Shown in pieces: positions 1 through 12,400 of a stretch of 64,000 nt of DNA. The translations under genes were made by a program, and so were the position numbers. The first letter of the stretch is position 1. Every line of letters begins with the position of its first letter. The notes beneath the pieces were generated by a model, which worked only from the letters and a program-made list of their open reading frames with translations, did not search any database and was not told the DNA's origin. This DNA comes from Branchiostoma floridae (taxonomy: Eukaryota > Chordata > Leptocardii > Amphioxiformes > Branchiostomatidae), in assembly GCF_000003815.2 (NCBI RefSeq), contig NC_049984.1, forward strand, positions 6,229,868 to 6,293,867. The letters run 5' to 3'.

Positions 1-59
1 AAGGCAAAACGTAGATATGCCAATATAGCTAAGTCGTCTACTTGTGCGCAAAGGAACTT

Positions 60-170
60 GTAAACAATGCACGTCAAACATGGTGGAAGATGAAACACAT
101 TTTATTTTAAACTGTTCCTTCTACGATCAAGAAAGAGAAGAGATTGGTTGCAAGGTACAACGAGTAAAAT
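60..170 (+). mobile_element. Non-LTR retrotransposon ORF2 C-terminal remnant (antisense in intron)
   Basis: The plus strand reads CTSNMVEDETHFILNCSFYD then QERE, matching the C-x-EDExHFLLxC zinc-knuckle-like tail at the end of many LINE reverse-transcriptase proteins. It is short and surrounded by stops, so a dead fragment. A related tail lies at 25914-26342. Confidence 0.55.
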
Positions 171-299
171 GGTAACTAGTGTCTATTCTATACATCTATG
201 TTTCTACATAGGGTTGAATTCTTCTTTGGAAGCAGTGGCTGATGAAAACTCCCACGTTTCTAATGATTAGTAGGTCCTGTGATTAAACACATAACTAAC

Positions 300-410
300 C
301 TCGGCAAGTTCCCTCCACGTCTTTGTAGGACGGCTTGCAAGGACACTCGTATCCGCCAGTGGTCTCCTTGCATTCCCTCTTCTCTCCACAGTCAACAGTC
401 TGACAAATAT
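300..410 (-). CDS. Exon 35: Cys-rich EGF-like domain (last exon in window)
   Basis: 111 nt, phase 1 to 1: [20 protein letters not shown], then [16 protein letters not shown]. Six cysteines in EGF-like spacing. Donor GTTAGT; the gene continues past the left edge. Confidence 0.8.
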
Positions 411-3400
411 CTGTATTAAAAGTAAGGTTTTCACGTACTTAGAATGTCATTTGTTTCATGAATGTATCACTGGAAATATAACGTTACAACATAGAAAGTT
501 CATGATGACGTTTGAGTGTTTATTTCACAGTACGCAGTATGAAGATAAACAAAAAACAACAACACATGACTAGCGATGTTCCAGTCAATGTCACATTCTT
601 CAGAACTACTACTGCAGATACCATTGGGCATCTTTTTCAACGACGCGCAGTATTTTGATAGCTACCGGGTTTATCAGAAAACGAATAGTTCGCAAAAACA
701 ACATATCCGGTTGAGATTCAATGAATATTCTTCAGAATAGCATCTTAGGCTCGGTTTTGGTGAAAAACATCGGCGAAATTTGAGACGACGTTGGGTTGAG
801 TGGCGTAACGGTATTCGGCTCAGGACCAACTGGTCCCGGGTTAAAATCCTGTCATGTCACCTACGTAGTGCCCTTCAGAAAGGCACTTATCACGACTTTC
901 CTTAATCCACCCAGGTGTAAAAATGGGTATTTGACTTTGATTAGGGAGGTAAAAGGTGGTCAAGCCTCAAGTCAAAAGTCTACCTTTACATTCAGACTGT
1001 TCGTTGTATGTGGCACTATAGAAATAAGCTATAGGCATATCGTCTAAAAGCAAATAGATATGAAAAAATGTTGAAAACGCCTTGAGCAGAAACGAGAGTT
1101 AATCTTACCGTCGCAATCTCCGTCCTCGTCACACTCCAATGCCTCGCACTTGATGTTATTCCCCTCTTCGCAGACGCAGTTCTTCCCGTCTTCTCCAAAG
1201 CGTTCTCCGAGCTACAACAAAAAAGTCACAGTGACCTATCCAAAATCTGCTAAACACAGAAACACAAGGATGCAATTTCATGAAATATTCTGGATTTGAA
1301 TGCAATCATTAATGGGCATGATGATCGATAGGAAGTTATCGTAATTTGACTTAAAGACGAAAAATACAATTGATGAAAGTGCACTAACCGTAAAATAGCG
1401 TCCGTCGCTATGGGTGCAGCCACACTGGTCCTCCGGCACGCAGTTTTGTCCGCTCAGGACAAAGCCGGGATCACACTCACAGCCCTCCACACAGCCATGG
1501 TCCTGGGGACAGCCGCTAGTAGTGCCTCTGGCGCAGGTTTCTGGGCAGGAACTGGTGCATGACGAGTATTGGCTGTTTGGCGGGCATTGTCCGGCTGTTT
1601 GTTGTATATAGTGAAAAAGAAAAACATTAAACTTTAGAAGTTATTATGAAACATGGAACGATGTGTTTGAAAGCCAAAATTTACACCATGGAATATCTGT
1701 TTTATAATTAGAATATGATGCGCGATCAACAGTGTCATTGAAAAGACAACAAAACACCACACACAAATATGAATTTCGTTGAGAAATCTGACAAATATTT
1801 GGTCGCTCATTAGTCGCTGAGCATTCGCAGCCTCTGGTGAAAGGAGGTATAACCCACCATATGAAGGGATGCGCATGGAAGAACTTACGACAAAGACTGT
1901 GATCTCTCCAGAAGAACGAATGCACGCCTGCTTCCACGCATGCGTCAGCGTACGTCTCGAAGTCCTCGCAAAGCCCGACGACGTCTCCGTTCCTCGCGCA
2001 CATGTCGAAGACGCAGTTGTCGAAGAAACGTTCTGGGTCCACGGTGCCGTGACAGGCCGCAAACGGGCCGTCAGGTTTCTTCAGCAGCCCGCACCTCTCA
2101 GCCGACTCGGCAGTTGCTCGTATGTCGTCGGGACAGCTGGGAGGTTCGCCGACCGGGCCGACGATTCCTCCCGGACATCTGCAGCAGATAAACATCCCAT
2201 TGATAGAACATTGCAGTACAAACCATGGGTTATACCCTTACGATGTCTCGTATACTCCCATGAATATATGAATATGTAAATAATGTATTTTGTGGCCTAC
2301 TTGTTTATTTGGTATGAGTGCGCAGTTATTTGAATATTGTACGTACAGTGACAGCATGCGAGGCAAAAGTTCGTCCCTCAAGATGGGAAGTTTGGCCGCG
2401 CGCGTCCAAAGTTGAATAGGCAGGTAATGACATTGACGAAAATTCACAAAAAGTCTAGATATTGTACGGATCTTTGATGTGATTTAATTAAAGATGCTGT
2501 ATAGTATAAGTCACGAATGGTGGAACGTATTTCTCTTCACAGGTTAGGATTATGACATCAACGTTCGCAAACAGTGTGTTTCATCACATTATCTAGACAT
2601 ACTTACGTTGCTACACTGGTGAGCCAGCTCCGTCCGAACGAGTTCACATCGGACACGACGGTTCCGTCCGGTGTCGTGAAGTCGTCGTCCGGATTGCCGT
2701 TGAAGTTACCGCACAGACCGCCCACCCGGTTCTGGTAGTTCGATGGCACCTCGACCTGTGTCAACGGGTAAAGGGAGTTACTTTGGGTCAATCGCATTTT
2801 AATCGAAAAAAATATGCCTGAGGGATCTTTGCTCACGGACTGTGAACACTTACCACTTGAACATCTAGTGAGACAAGCTAAGAATAGGTGGATGTGGTCT
2901 GCTTCGTTAATACGATAAAATGATTTCATGTCTATAAACATGTAGCATAGGACCTAATGTCTACCAAATGTAAAGCATACATACAAACAAGATGCGTAGA
3001 CAGAAACCGGTGTTTGGAGCAGTCTGTATGCGACAAGTAACGCATCAGTGAACATCTTGACAAACTCTACGGATTGTACGACAAGATTTCCACTAGTAGT
3101 ACTCTCGCAACATTGTATTATGTACACAGTATGAAATCAAGAGTTACATAAATCCGTTTGAGGTTGCAGTCAAAGGGGCCGTTTCTCGGGAGCTTTGAGC
3201 ACATGGACGGAATGGACACAGCTCAGTTATCAACCTAACAAAGAGAAGGTAGTGCACACAATGTATGACCTTACCTTGGCATAGTGGTTCCCATCGTAGA
3301 AGACCTCCACGCCGAGGTCAGTCTGGATGTGGACAAACAGCCCGCTCAGCTGGACCTGGATCCGGCCATCAGCCAGGCTGAAGGGCAACGACCGGATCTC

Positions 3401-6400
3401 CTCGCCATTCTCGCTGATCTCCTGGATTAGGGACAAGCATTCAGTTTTCTAAGGCCACACTGTATCAAGCGGTTAAGAGCTGGTGAACATCTGCATCGTG
3501 TGCATGCTTTAATGAAATATGGAGAATGACGTCCATCAAATTGGATGGATATCAATATCTTAGTTTTTATACTGTTGCTATTTTAGCAAGGGCAACCATC
3601 AAGGATAACTGACGATCACACTCACTACTCTCTCACTCACTCACTCACTCACTCACTCACTCACCCACTCACTCACTCACTCACTCACTCACTCATTCAC
3701 TCATCATCACTCACTCACTCACTCACTCACTCACTCACTCACTCACTCACTCACTCACTCACTCACTCACTCACTCACTCACTCACTCACTCATCCTCTT
3801 GTCTAAATCATAAACATGAAAGTAATGTCACACACCGACACGATCTTTTGCTGCCGGATGGCGATTCTGTGCCCGTACGCTTCCAGGTACACTTCTCGCA
3901 CCACGGAGGCGCTGGTGAGCCAGGGCAGCGGGACCTCCTGCACCTCCACGTTAAAGTCGGCGCCGGTCCCCAGGTCCTTCGTCAAGGTGTACCGACACGT
4001 GCCTTGGAAGTCGTGAGCCGTTCCGTCGAACGTCTTGTGGTGGGGATCTCCGTATGCCACGCAGACTGACTTTGCTGCAAAGGAAATGTTGTATGTCACA
4101 CTTTTTACCGATGCCGATGGCAGAGAAAAAGAGAGAGAGAGACAGAGAGACAGAGAGAGACAGAGGGACAGAGAGAGACAGAGAGAGGGAGAGAGAGGGA
4201 GAGAGACTAGAGAGAGACAGAGAGACAGAGAGTAGAGAGAGAGAGATACTGTGTTTGTGCGCGTTATTATCGCTGTATATGCATGATGAAACGAACATCT
4301 TTCGAAAGCGTACAGTTAGTTTGTAAAGTTTGTAGTTTAAGAGGAAAATGACCACACTAACTTTTGCCAGGTAGGTAAAAAATATTGATTAATCAGACCT
4401 ACTTATGACTAGTTCACACGTAGGGCCGTGGAATCCCGCAGCACAATGGCAAAGGAACGAGTTGGCACCATCAATACAGGCACCTCCGTTCATACACGGG
4501 TCAGGAGTGCAGTCGTCCAAATCTGCAGTAAAGAAGATAAAATGATTTGCTTTCTTTCTCACTTTCACGGCCATGTTGGCTTATTGGCAAGTATAAAATG
4601 TATCTACATGTGAACATTTATTCACCTGCATTTTTGTTATTTAGTACAATTTATAGGAACAATGACAACAATTCGATAAATCATCAGCAATTGGTCCAAA
4701 TACATGCTCGAGGGCTACTAGCAATAAAAGCAAGTAAAAGGTACATAACGTGGTTATACGACCATTCTTCATCCGGTTTTCCTTAGATCTATTAGATATG
4801 ACTTACTTACTGATTTCACACTGATCCCCTTCAAACCCTGCCGCACATTCACAAGTGTAGGAATCCCCATTGTCGGTGCATGCTCCTCCGTGCTGACATG
4901 GGTTAGGGTCGCATCTGTCAATACCTGCATTAAACAAGAATTCGAAGGTCTCATACCTCAGCGAAAGGCATTCAAACTTTCATAGTTTTCTTTAAAACTA
5001 TTTTTTTAAGGGGCATCAATTTTGACCATTACAAATTATGGAAACAGCCCCCCCCCCACAAAAAAAAACTGAAAACAATTACCCCTTTTGACGGTTTACG
5101 AGAGATGATGCACCTTGGAACAAAAACAAATACACTGTCAATGTGTTCTTGATCTTGACTTCTCCACTGAACTCTTGAGTAATTTGTCTTCAGTGTGTTT
5201 TGCTAAAAGAAATTCAGTGAATGTTGTTTACAGACGAATCACCCTGTAGTAATGAGATAATTAATGTCTTACGCGGGCATGCTGGAGCAGGAGCGCTCCA
5301 TTCTCGGTCAGCTTGGCACGTCACACTGGGAGCGCCGTCCAACTCGTACCCCTCGTTACAGGTGAAAGAAACTTCGTCCTGGTAATCAAAGGAGGTCGCT
5401 CCTTCTGGACTCAGTGCTCCGTTTTCTGGGGCCGTCGGCGGCGAGCATTGTACAGCTGAAATCGTGAACATAGGTTGGTGAACGGCATTTAAAATACAGT
5501 CTCTTTTGTGGTGGAACTTGTTGAATTATTGAAAGGATCACTATTTTACTAGACATTCTCCTGTTACGCCCAATCTCCTGACATGTAAGGAGCAATGTCA
5601 CGGAGTACAGTAGAAACTCTGCTCTTGTAGGGCTCTAGAATTCAAACATTGATCTACAGGCGTTACTCTGACCTGGTCAATGACAATACTATGGCACTTC
5701 GGAAACATCTGCATAAAAGTTAAAAGAAGATGTATCCAAAAAATAGACTTAAAGGATATCAGCATAAGTCCTCGTAATTACACCATGATACTGTTTTAGA
5801 TACAACTGATGTACGCGGACTCGGAACTGTTTTGCGCATGTGATATGCCAATAGGGACGTTCTTACGTAGAAAGCCTTACGCAAAAAGTGTTACACCATT
5901 TACCCATACTGTACTAAGCGCTTCTAGCCAATGCTGTTCTGTGTTAAATGCTATCTTACGTTTGCATTCTGGGACAGAATCACTCCATTCTTTGTCAGCT
6001 TGGCACGTCACAGTAGAGGATCCGTCCAGTTCGTACCCCTGGTTACAGGTGAACGACACTTCGTCCTGGTATTCGTACGAGGTCGCCCCTTCAGGACTCA
6101 GCGCTCCGTTTTCTGGGGCCGTCAGCGTCGAACACTGCACAGCTGAGATCATGAAACAATGGTGATGAAATTAAGCTTTATTTACCTATTGTTAGCGTTG
6201 AGATTTCAGTCTGACAGAATCGTCGATGTAAATCGCAATCGGGATTTCTGAGTGACAGGACAATTGGCGGTTCTACCGGAACACATCATAATCGGAGTTT
6301 GTAAATGTCATCTGAATGTGAACATTCAATTAAAACACAGAACTTTTGAACGCCAAACTATGGAACTCTAGATCATTGGATTGACTTATTTTAAAGGTCA

Positions 6401-9400
6401 AGATTTATAAATGGGAGACCTCTAACAAACTCCTGGCATTTTGATCGCGATCTCTGCCGACAGAGGTCAATCGGAATCTCTACCGAAAGAAATAGCCATT
6501 ATGCCAGATCGCAATCTCTGCCCGAACATAATATACATCGAAAACAACCATCGTGATACTCAGGTCGGGTCTGTACCTGCGCATGCTGGAACAGGCTCAC
6601 TCCACGAGCCGTCGGCCTGGCAGGTCAGACTAGAGGCTCCGTCCAGCTCATAGCCCTGCTCACATGTCACGTGCACCTCGTCCTGATATGAGGTGGCATC
6701 TGTGGCACTCAATGCTCCATGGGTGGGGGTCGTCAATGTGCCACACTGTACACCTAGTGTCATGTTGGAAGAAAATGGATGGTTTGTTACAATTCGTATT
6801 GAGTTAATATTTCTCGAGCTATTTCAATGTTTACTCTATTTCCCTCTGGGATGGGAGAACAACGCATTAATTTTGTTTTATTTTTGTCCAAAATCATCCA
6901 TTACGAAAACAGAATCACTCTAAGAACCTGCAAGACGTACTGAGGGCAGACCAAAAGACAAAGGACAAGGACGATTGCGGTCAGAAAGAAAACTACGGCC
7001 GGAGCTAAGGAAGCTCGAGATGAACAAGATAAAGTGGAGAGAGTTGAAGAAAGACTGATTGCATCTACATAGTGTCCAGACCACTGCAGCAGCAGAACAC
7101 AGTGGACTACTGGTCATGAACTGTGACAGTCTTACGTTTGCATGTTGGAGCAGGAGCGCTCCATTCTCGGTCAGCTTGGCACGTCACACTGGCAGCGCCG
7201 TCCAACTCGTACCCTTCGTTACAGGTGAAAGAAACCTCGTCCGTGTAGGAGTTCGCTCCTTCAGGACTCATCGCTCCGTTTTCTGGAGCCGTCAGCGGCG
7301 AGCATTGTACGGCTGAAATCACACAGTCCACAAATTCATTCATTTTTATTTTATTTATTAAACCAGGGAAAAACACTCTCAGGCTATGTTGGGAAACAAC
7401 CTAACTTTGCTCTATTTCATAAAACTGACCACTATGCAATCTGCCATTAGTTAAGTTAAATTCATTCCCACACCAGATAGTACGTAGCGGTGGCACAATA
7501 AATCTTTGTTTCAATCGACTTGGGCCACACAACTTTATGCTATTATTAAGCTTTTTATCTAATAATCAATCTAGTTATTAATCTTTGGCATGACTTGTCG
7601 AGGCCAGGATTTAAGTCAAAACCTACAAAATGCGAGGCGTAAACTCTTCTCACTTGACGATTGCACGGCTCAACATGCCATATATATTGGACGGAGCGTC
7701 AAGTTTTCGGAGACAAGTGCAAAGGACCGTGCAACCTGGAGAATTCTAACGGACAGGAGCAAGGGGCCAGTCCCTGGCCTAGGCACTAGGCAGGTAGGCA
7801 GACAGGACATACCATTACATAGAGCAAACTAGCTACATGAAGCAAGTGCATTACCTGTACATCCGGTTCCATCTGATTCTCCATCGCCCTCGTAACCATC
7901 GTTACATGTACAGGTCGCCCCAGTGTCGGGAGCAGCAATGTCCATACATTCGGCATTGGCATCACAAGGGTCGGGAGAGCAACCGTCGATGTCTTCAAAG
8001 AACGGAAAATGTTGGTCTTACTAGATGTATAGCCAACTGCATGTGAGCTCGTATGCTAAGGCTTGTAAAGAAAATCGTAAGTATACATACTTACAATCTT
8101 CCTGCAACAACGAACAAACTGAAAGGACTGTTACACAATAATGCCTTTCACCTTCCTTGGCTCATAAGATATTTGTATGTGACGGTGTTGTTTTTAATGA
8201 CAGGCAATTTAATTTGATTATGAAGGCAGAACAAGTCATGTCTATAAGCATATTATAGACAATTTGTCAAATCAATATGTCAAATGTTTGATACCGACCA
8301 TACGGTAGAAGAACGACATGCAATCATCTAAGAGTACTTTTAGAGCATTAGAAAATGACGTCTACATCAGTGCACAACAAGTTTCTCATGACCAGGACGG
8401 GGGGGTGACATCACCTTTCAACAACCTTTGACCCATTGCTGACGTCACACGTGCAATAGGTCTCGTGTCCAGAGCAATTAGACGAGAGTCCATTTTTATA
8501 GTTGAAGAACAGTGACATTATTCCGAAATCATATTTTCAGGTGTTGCCAGCAAAAGATTGGGGAGATACACTACCTGTGCATCCGGACCCATCTGTTTTC
8601 CCATCGCCCTCATACCCATCATTACAGGTACAGGTCGCCCCGGTTTCTGGGGCAGCATTGTCCTGGCATTCAGCATTGGAAACGCACGGGTCGAGGGAGC
8701 AACCGTTAATGTCTGTAAAAATGCAACAAGATGAGAGAAACTTCACCATTATACCATAAAGCTAAACAATCTTTCAAGAGACATAAGAGAATACGATGAT
8801 AAACTATTTTCATTGACAACATTTGAATGATTTTCTTTAAAAAACAACGTTGCAGTTGGTGAATTGAATTGCGATTTACTTACAGGATTTACGTACCTAA
8901 AAGCATATACCCACATACATAATTTAGTAAAATCATCGGGACTAAAGTAACTTAGCTATTGAATTTCGAGTAAACACAGCATAAATCTACAAGACTCTAA
9001 GACAATTTGCACAAAGACAATGTTAATAAATTCGAGGCTAATACAAGGAAGATCATGAGGCTACAGAACATGACATTGTATGAAACTGGAATGGTATCCA
9101 CCTGCTTCACACTGATCCCCTTCAAATCCAGATGCACATTCACAAGTGTACGAAGCCACACCGTCAGTACAGGCTGCTCCGTTTTGACATGGGTTAGGGT
9201 CGCAGTCATCAATATCTGCATCGAAGAAAATCGAAGAATTGATGAAAAATGATCTTGAAGTAATGAAAAAGTTAGAATAAATTCTACCAACACAAATGAA
9301 CTCACAAGTTTCATTAACAATAACCTTTTGGTTTTTGTGTTTTTTTTCTGGATGAGACAATAGTGAGACCATGTAAATTGTCCTATTGTCTAGTACTTGT

Positions 9401-12400
9401 ATTGAGAGCAATCTGTTGCCAAAATCGACAAAATTGGATGAAAAAGAAAATCTGAAAGCACAATCACGTACTGTTTTCACACTGATCTCCATCGAAACCT
9501 GCCGCACATTCACAAGTGTACGAAGCCACACCGTCAGTACAGGCTCCTCCGTTCTGACATGGGTTAGGGTCGCACTCGTCAATATCTGAATAAAAAATAT
9601 AAACATCAAGTATTACTGCATGTTTTCCTGCACCACTTCTAGATGGTCCTCAGGACATTACAAGTTATGCTAAGGTCACATTTCCAAACCAGGGATCCTT
9701 GTAGACATAGGATATGGTCACTGTCATCAACTTCTTCATCAACACTGTCATCAAAACATAAACGAGATGATGGTTGCATATCGTGCCATCTTCATGAAAA
9801 GAAAGTTTTATTAACTAGAGCGTATAAGATCTAAGGTAACTTCAGTGTTTGTTTTCAAGTCGTCATCATTTGACATTATTGGTGTGTGACGTTCACATGG
9901 TAAGGTTCACTCAGGGAAAGTCGGTGGCTACAAACAGGTAATGTACCTTCTCCACACCATTCCCCAGTGTATCCCGGCAGGCATGTGCAGGTGAAGGCAT
10001 CGTCTCCGTCTGTACATGCGGCCCCGTTATAACATGGGTTCGGGTCACAGTCGTCGACATCTGTATTTTAAAAAATAAGAAGAAATATAAACATTCAATT
10101 TTTCTAGAATGAGAATCGTGAATGGACGTTTATAACATCGACTTGAATCGTCATGTAAAAAAGGGTGTGTATGTACTTCACTTACTGATTTCACACTGAT
10201 CTCCCTCGAATCCAGCCGCACATTCACAAGTGTAGGAAGCCACACCGTCAGTACAGGCTCCTCCGTTCTGACAAGGGTTAGGGTCGCAGTCATCAATATC
10301 TGAAACAAATGTAGAAATAAAAGCATTATTACATATTTCACTATACCGCTACTAGACAAACATAATCTTCACATTACACACTCTTTGAGAGAAAAAGATT
10401 GGTAGAAAAGTTACGTACTTATCGTGCACCATTCCCCAGAGAAGCCCGGAAGACAGGTGCAAGTAAAGCCACCATTATCTCCGTTCGTACATGCAGCCCC
10501 GTTATAACAGGGGTTCAGGTCGCACATTCCAGGACTGCCATCATCATCGGCGGCTTCTTCAACCTCTGAAAGTGCAGATGAATAGAAAAAGGTGTAGATG
10601 TATCAAATTTGTTTGTAAAGATATAAAGATTCGTTATTCATCATCGGGTAACTGCGATAGATTTTAGTTGTAGGCACTGTTGATAAAGCACGAAAATGAC
10701 GATTTTACATTCCTATTGAATACAATGGCTCTTTGTAGTTGTAAGAACATGGTCATGCATAACTGATGTTACCTTAGTCGAAGCCAGTTATTTGCACAAC
10801 GGATTAACGCACACTTCTGTTAACTGCACGGGAAGCCAAAGACCCAAATATGTGCGGTCCAGCTGGATAACTTCGCACTATTGCACGAAATACGCTGGCA
10901 AATAGGTTGTGCAATTAAATGGCTTCTATTGTACCTAACTTGATAATGGTATTATTAAGTTACCTGTAGCACTCTCAAATTTCTCTTCCAAATCCAAGCT
11001 CTCGGAGATTTCATCTGATTCAGGACTCTCTGAGCTCTCTTCTGATTCAGGATTCTCAGGGTTGTTTTGTGGACCAGCATTCTCGGGGCGCCCTTGGCCT
11101 TGTGATTCAGCATTCTCGGAACTCTCTTGTGATTCAGGACTCTCGGAGCTTTCATTTGATTCAGGACTCTCGGAACTCTCGTTTGATTCAGGACTCTCGG
11201 AGCTTTCTTTTGATTCAGGACTCTCGGAGCTGTTTTCCGATTCAGGACTCTCGGAGCTCTCTTCTGACTCAGGACTCTCGAAGCTACCTTGTGATCCAGC
11301 ATTCCCGGGGCGTCCTTGTGATTCGGCATTCTCAGAACTCTCTTCTGATTCAGGACTCCCGAAGGTCTCATGTGATTTAGGACCCTCGGGGCTCTCTTGT
11401 GACTCAGGACTCTCGGAGCTCTCTTGTGATTCCGGACTCTCGGGGGTCTCTTCTGATTCAGGACTCTCGGGGGCCTCTTCTGATTCAGGACTCTCGGGGG
11501 TCTCTTCTGATTCAGGACTCTCTGGGGTCTCTTCTGATTCAGGACTCTCGGGGGCCTCTTCTGATTCAGGACTCTCGGGGGTCTCTTCTGATTCAGGACT
11601 CTCTGGGGTCTCTTCTGATTCAGGACTCTCGGGGGCCTCTTCTGATTCAGGACTCTCGGGGGTCTCTTCTGATTCAGGACTCTCTGGGGTCTCTTCTGAT
11701 TCAGGACTCTCGGAGCTCTCTTGTGACTCAGGACTCTCAGGGCTCTCTTGTGACTCAGGACTCTCAGGGCTCACTTGTGATCCAGCATTCCCAGGGCGAC
11801 CTTGTGATTCGGCATTCTCAGAACTCTCTTCTGAGTCAGGACTCCCGGAGCTCTCTGGTGGTTCTGGACTCTCGGAGCTGTCTTGTGATTCAGGACTCTC
11901 AGAACTGTCTTGTGATTCAGGACTCTCGGAGCTGTCTTCTGATGCCGCACTGTCGGAGCTCTCTTCTAATTCCGGACTCTCAGAGCTCTCTTTTGCTTCA
12001 GAACTCTCAGAGCTCTCATCTGCTACAGGACTTTGGGCAGTATCTTCTGCTTCCGCATCACCGGCGCTCTCTTGTGCATCCGGACTCTCGGAGCTCACTT
12101 GAGATTCAGGACTCTCGGAGCTGTCTTGTGATTCAGGACTCTCGGAGGTCTCTTGTGATTCAGGATTCTCGGAGCTCCCTTCTGATTCAGGACTCTCGGA
12201 GCTCTCTTCTGCTACAGGACTCTGGACTGTATCTTCTGCTTCCGCACTTCCGGCGCTCTCTGGTGCATCAGCACTCTCGGACCTGTCTTGTGATTCAGGA
12301 ATCTCGGAGCTGTCTTGTGATTCAGGACTCTCGGAGCTGTCTTGTGATTCAGGACTCTCGGAGCTCACTTGTGATTCAGGACTCTCGGAGCTCACTTGTG

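Noticed and set aside
4035-4355. Arg/Glu-rich and Ser/Leu-rich frames near 4.1-4.3 kb
   Set aside because: They are translations of the GA-rich simple repeat.
8095-8103. A 7-nt micro-exon (CAG, GAAGATT, GTAAGT on the minus strand) between exons 21 and 22
   Set aside because: Seven bases would break the frame between two phase-1 exons that already join correctly.
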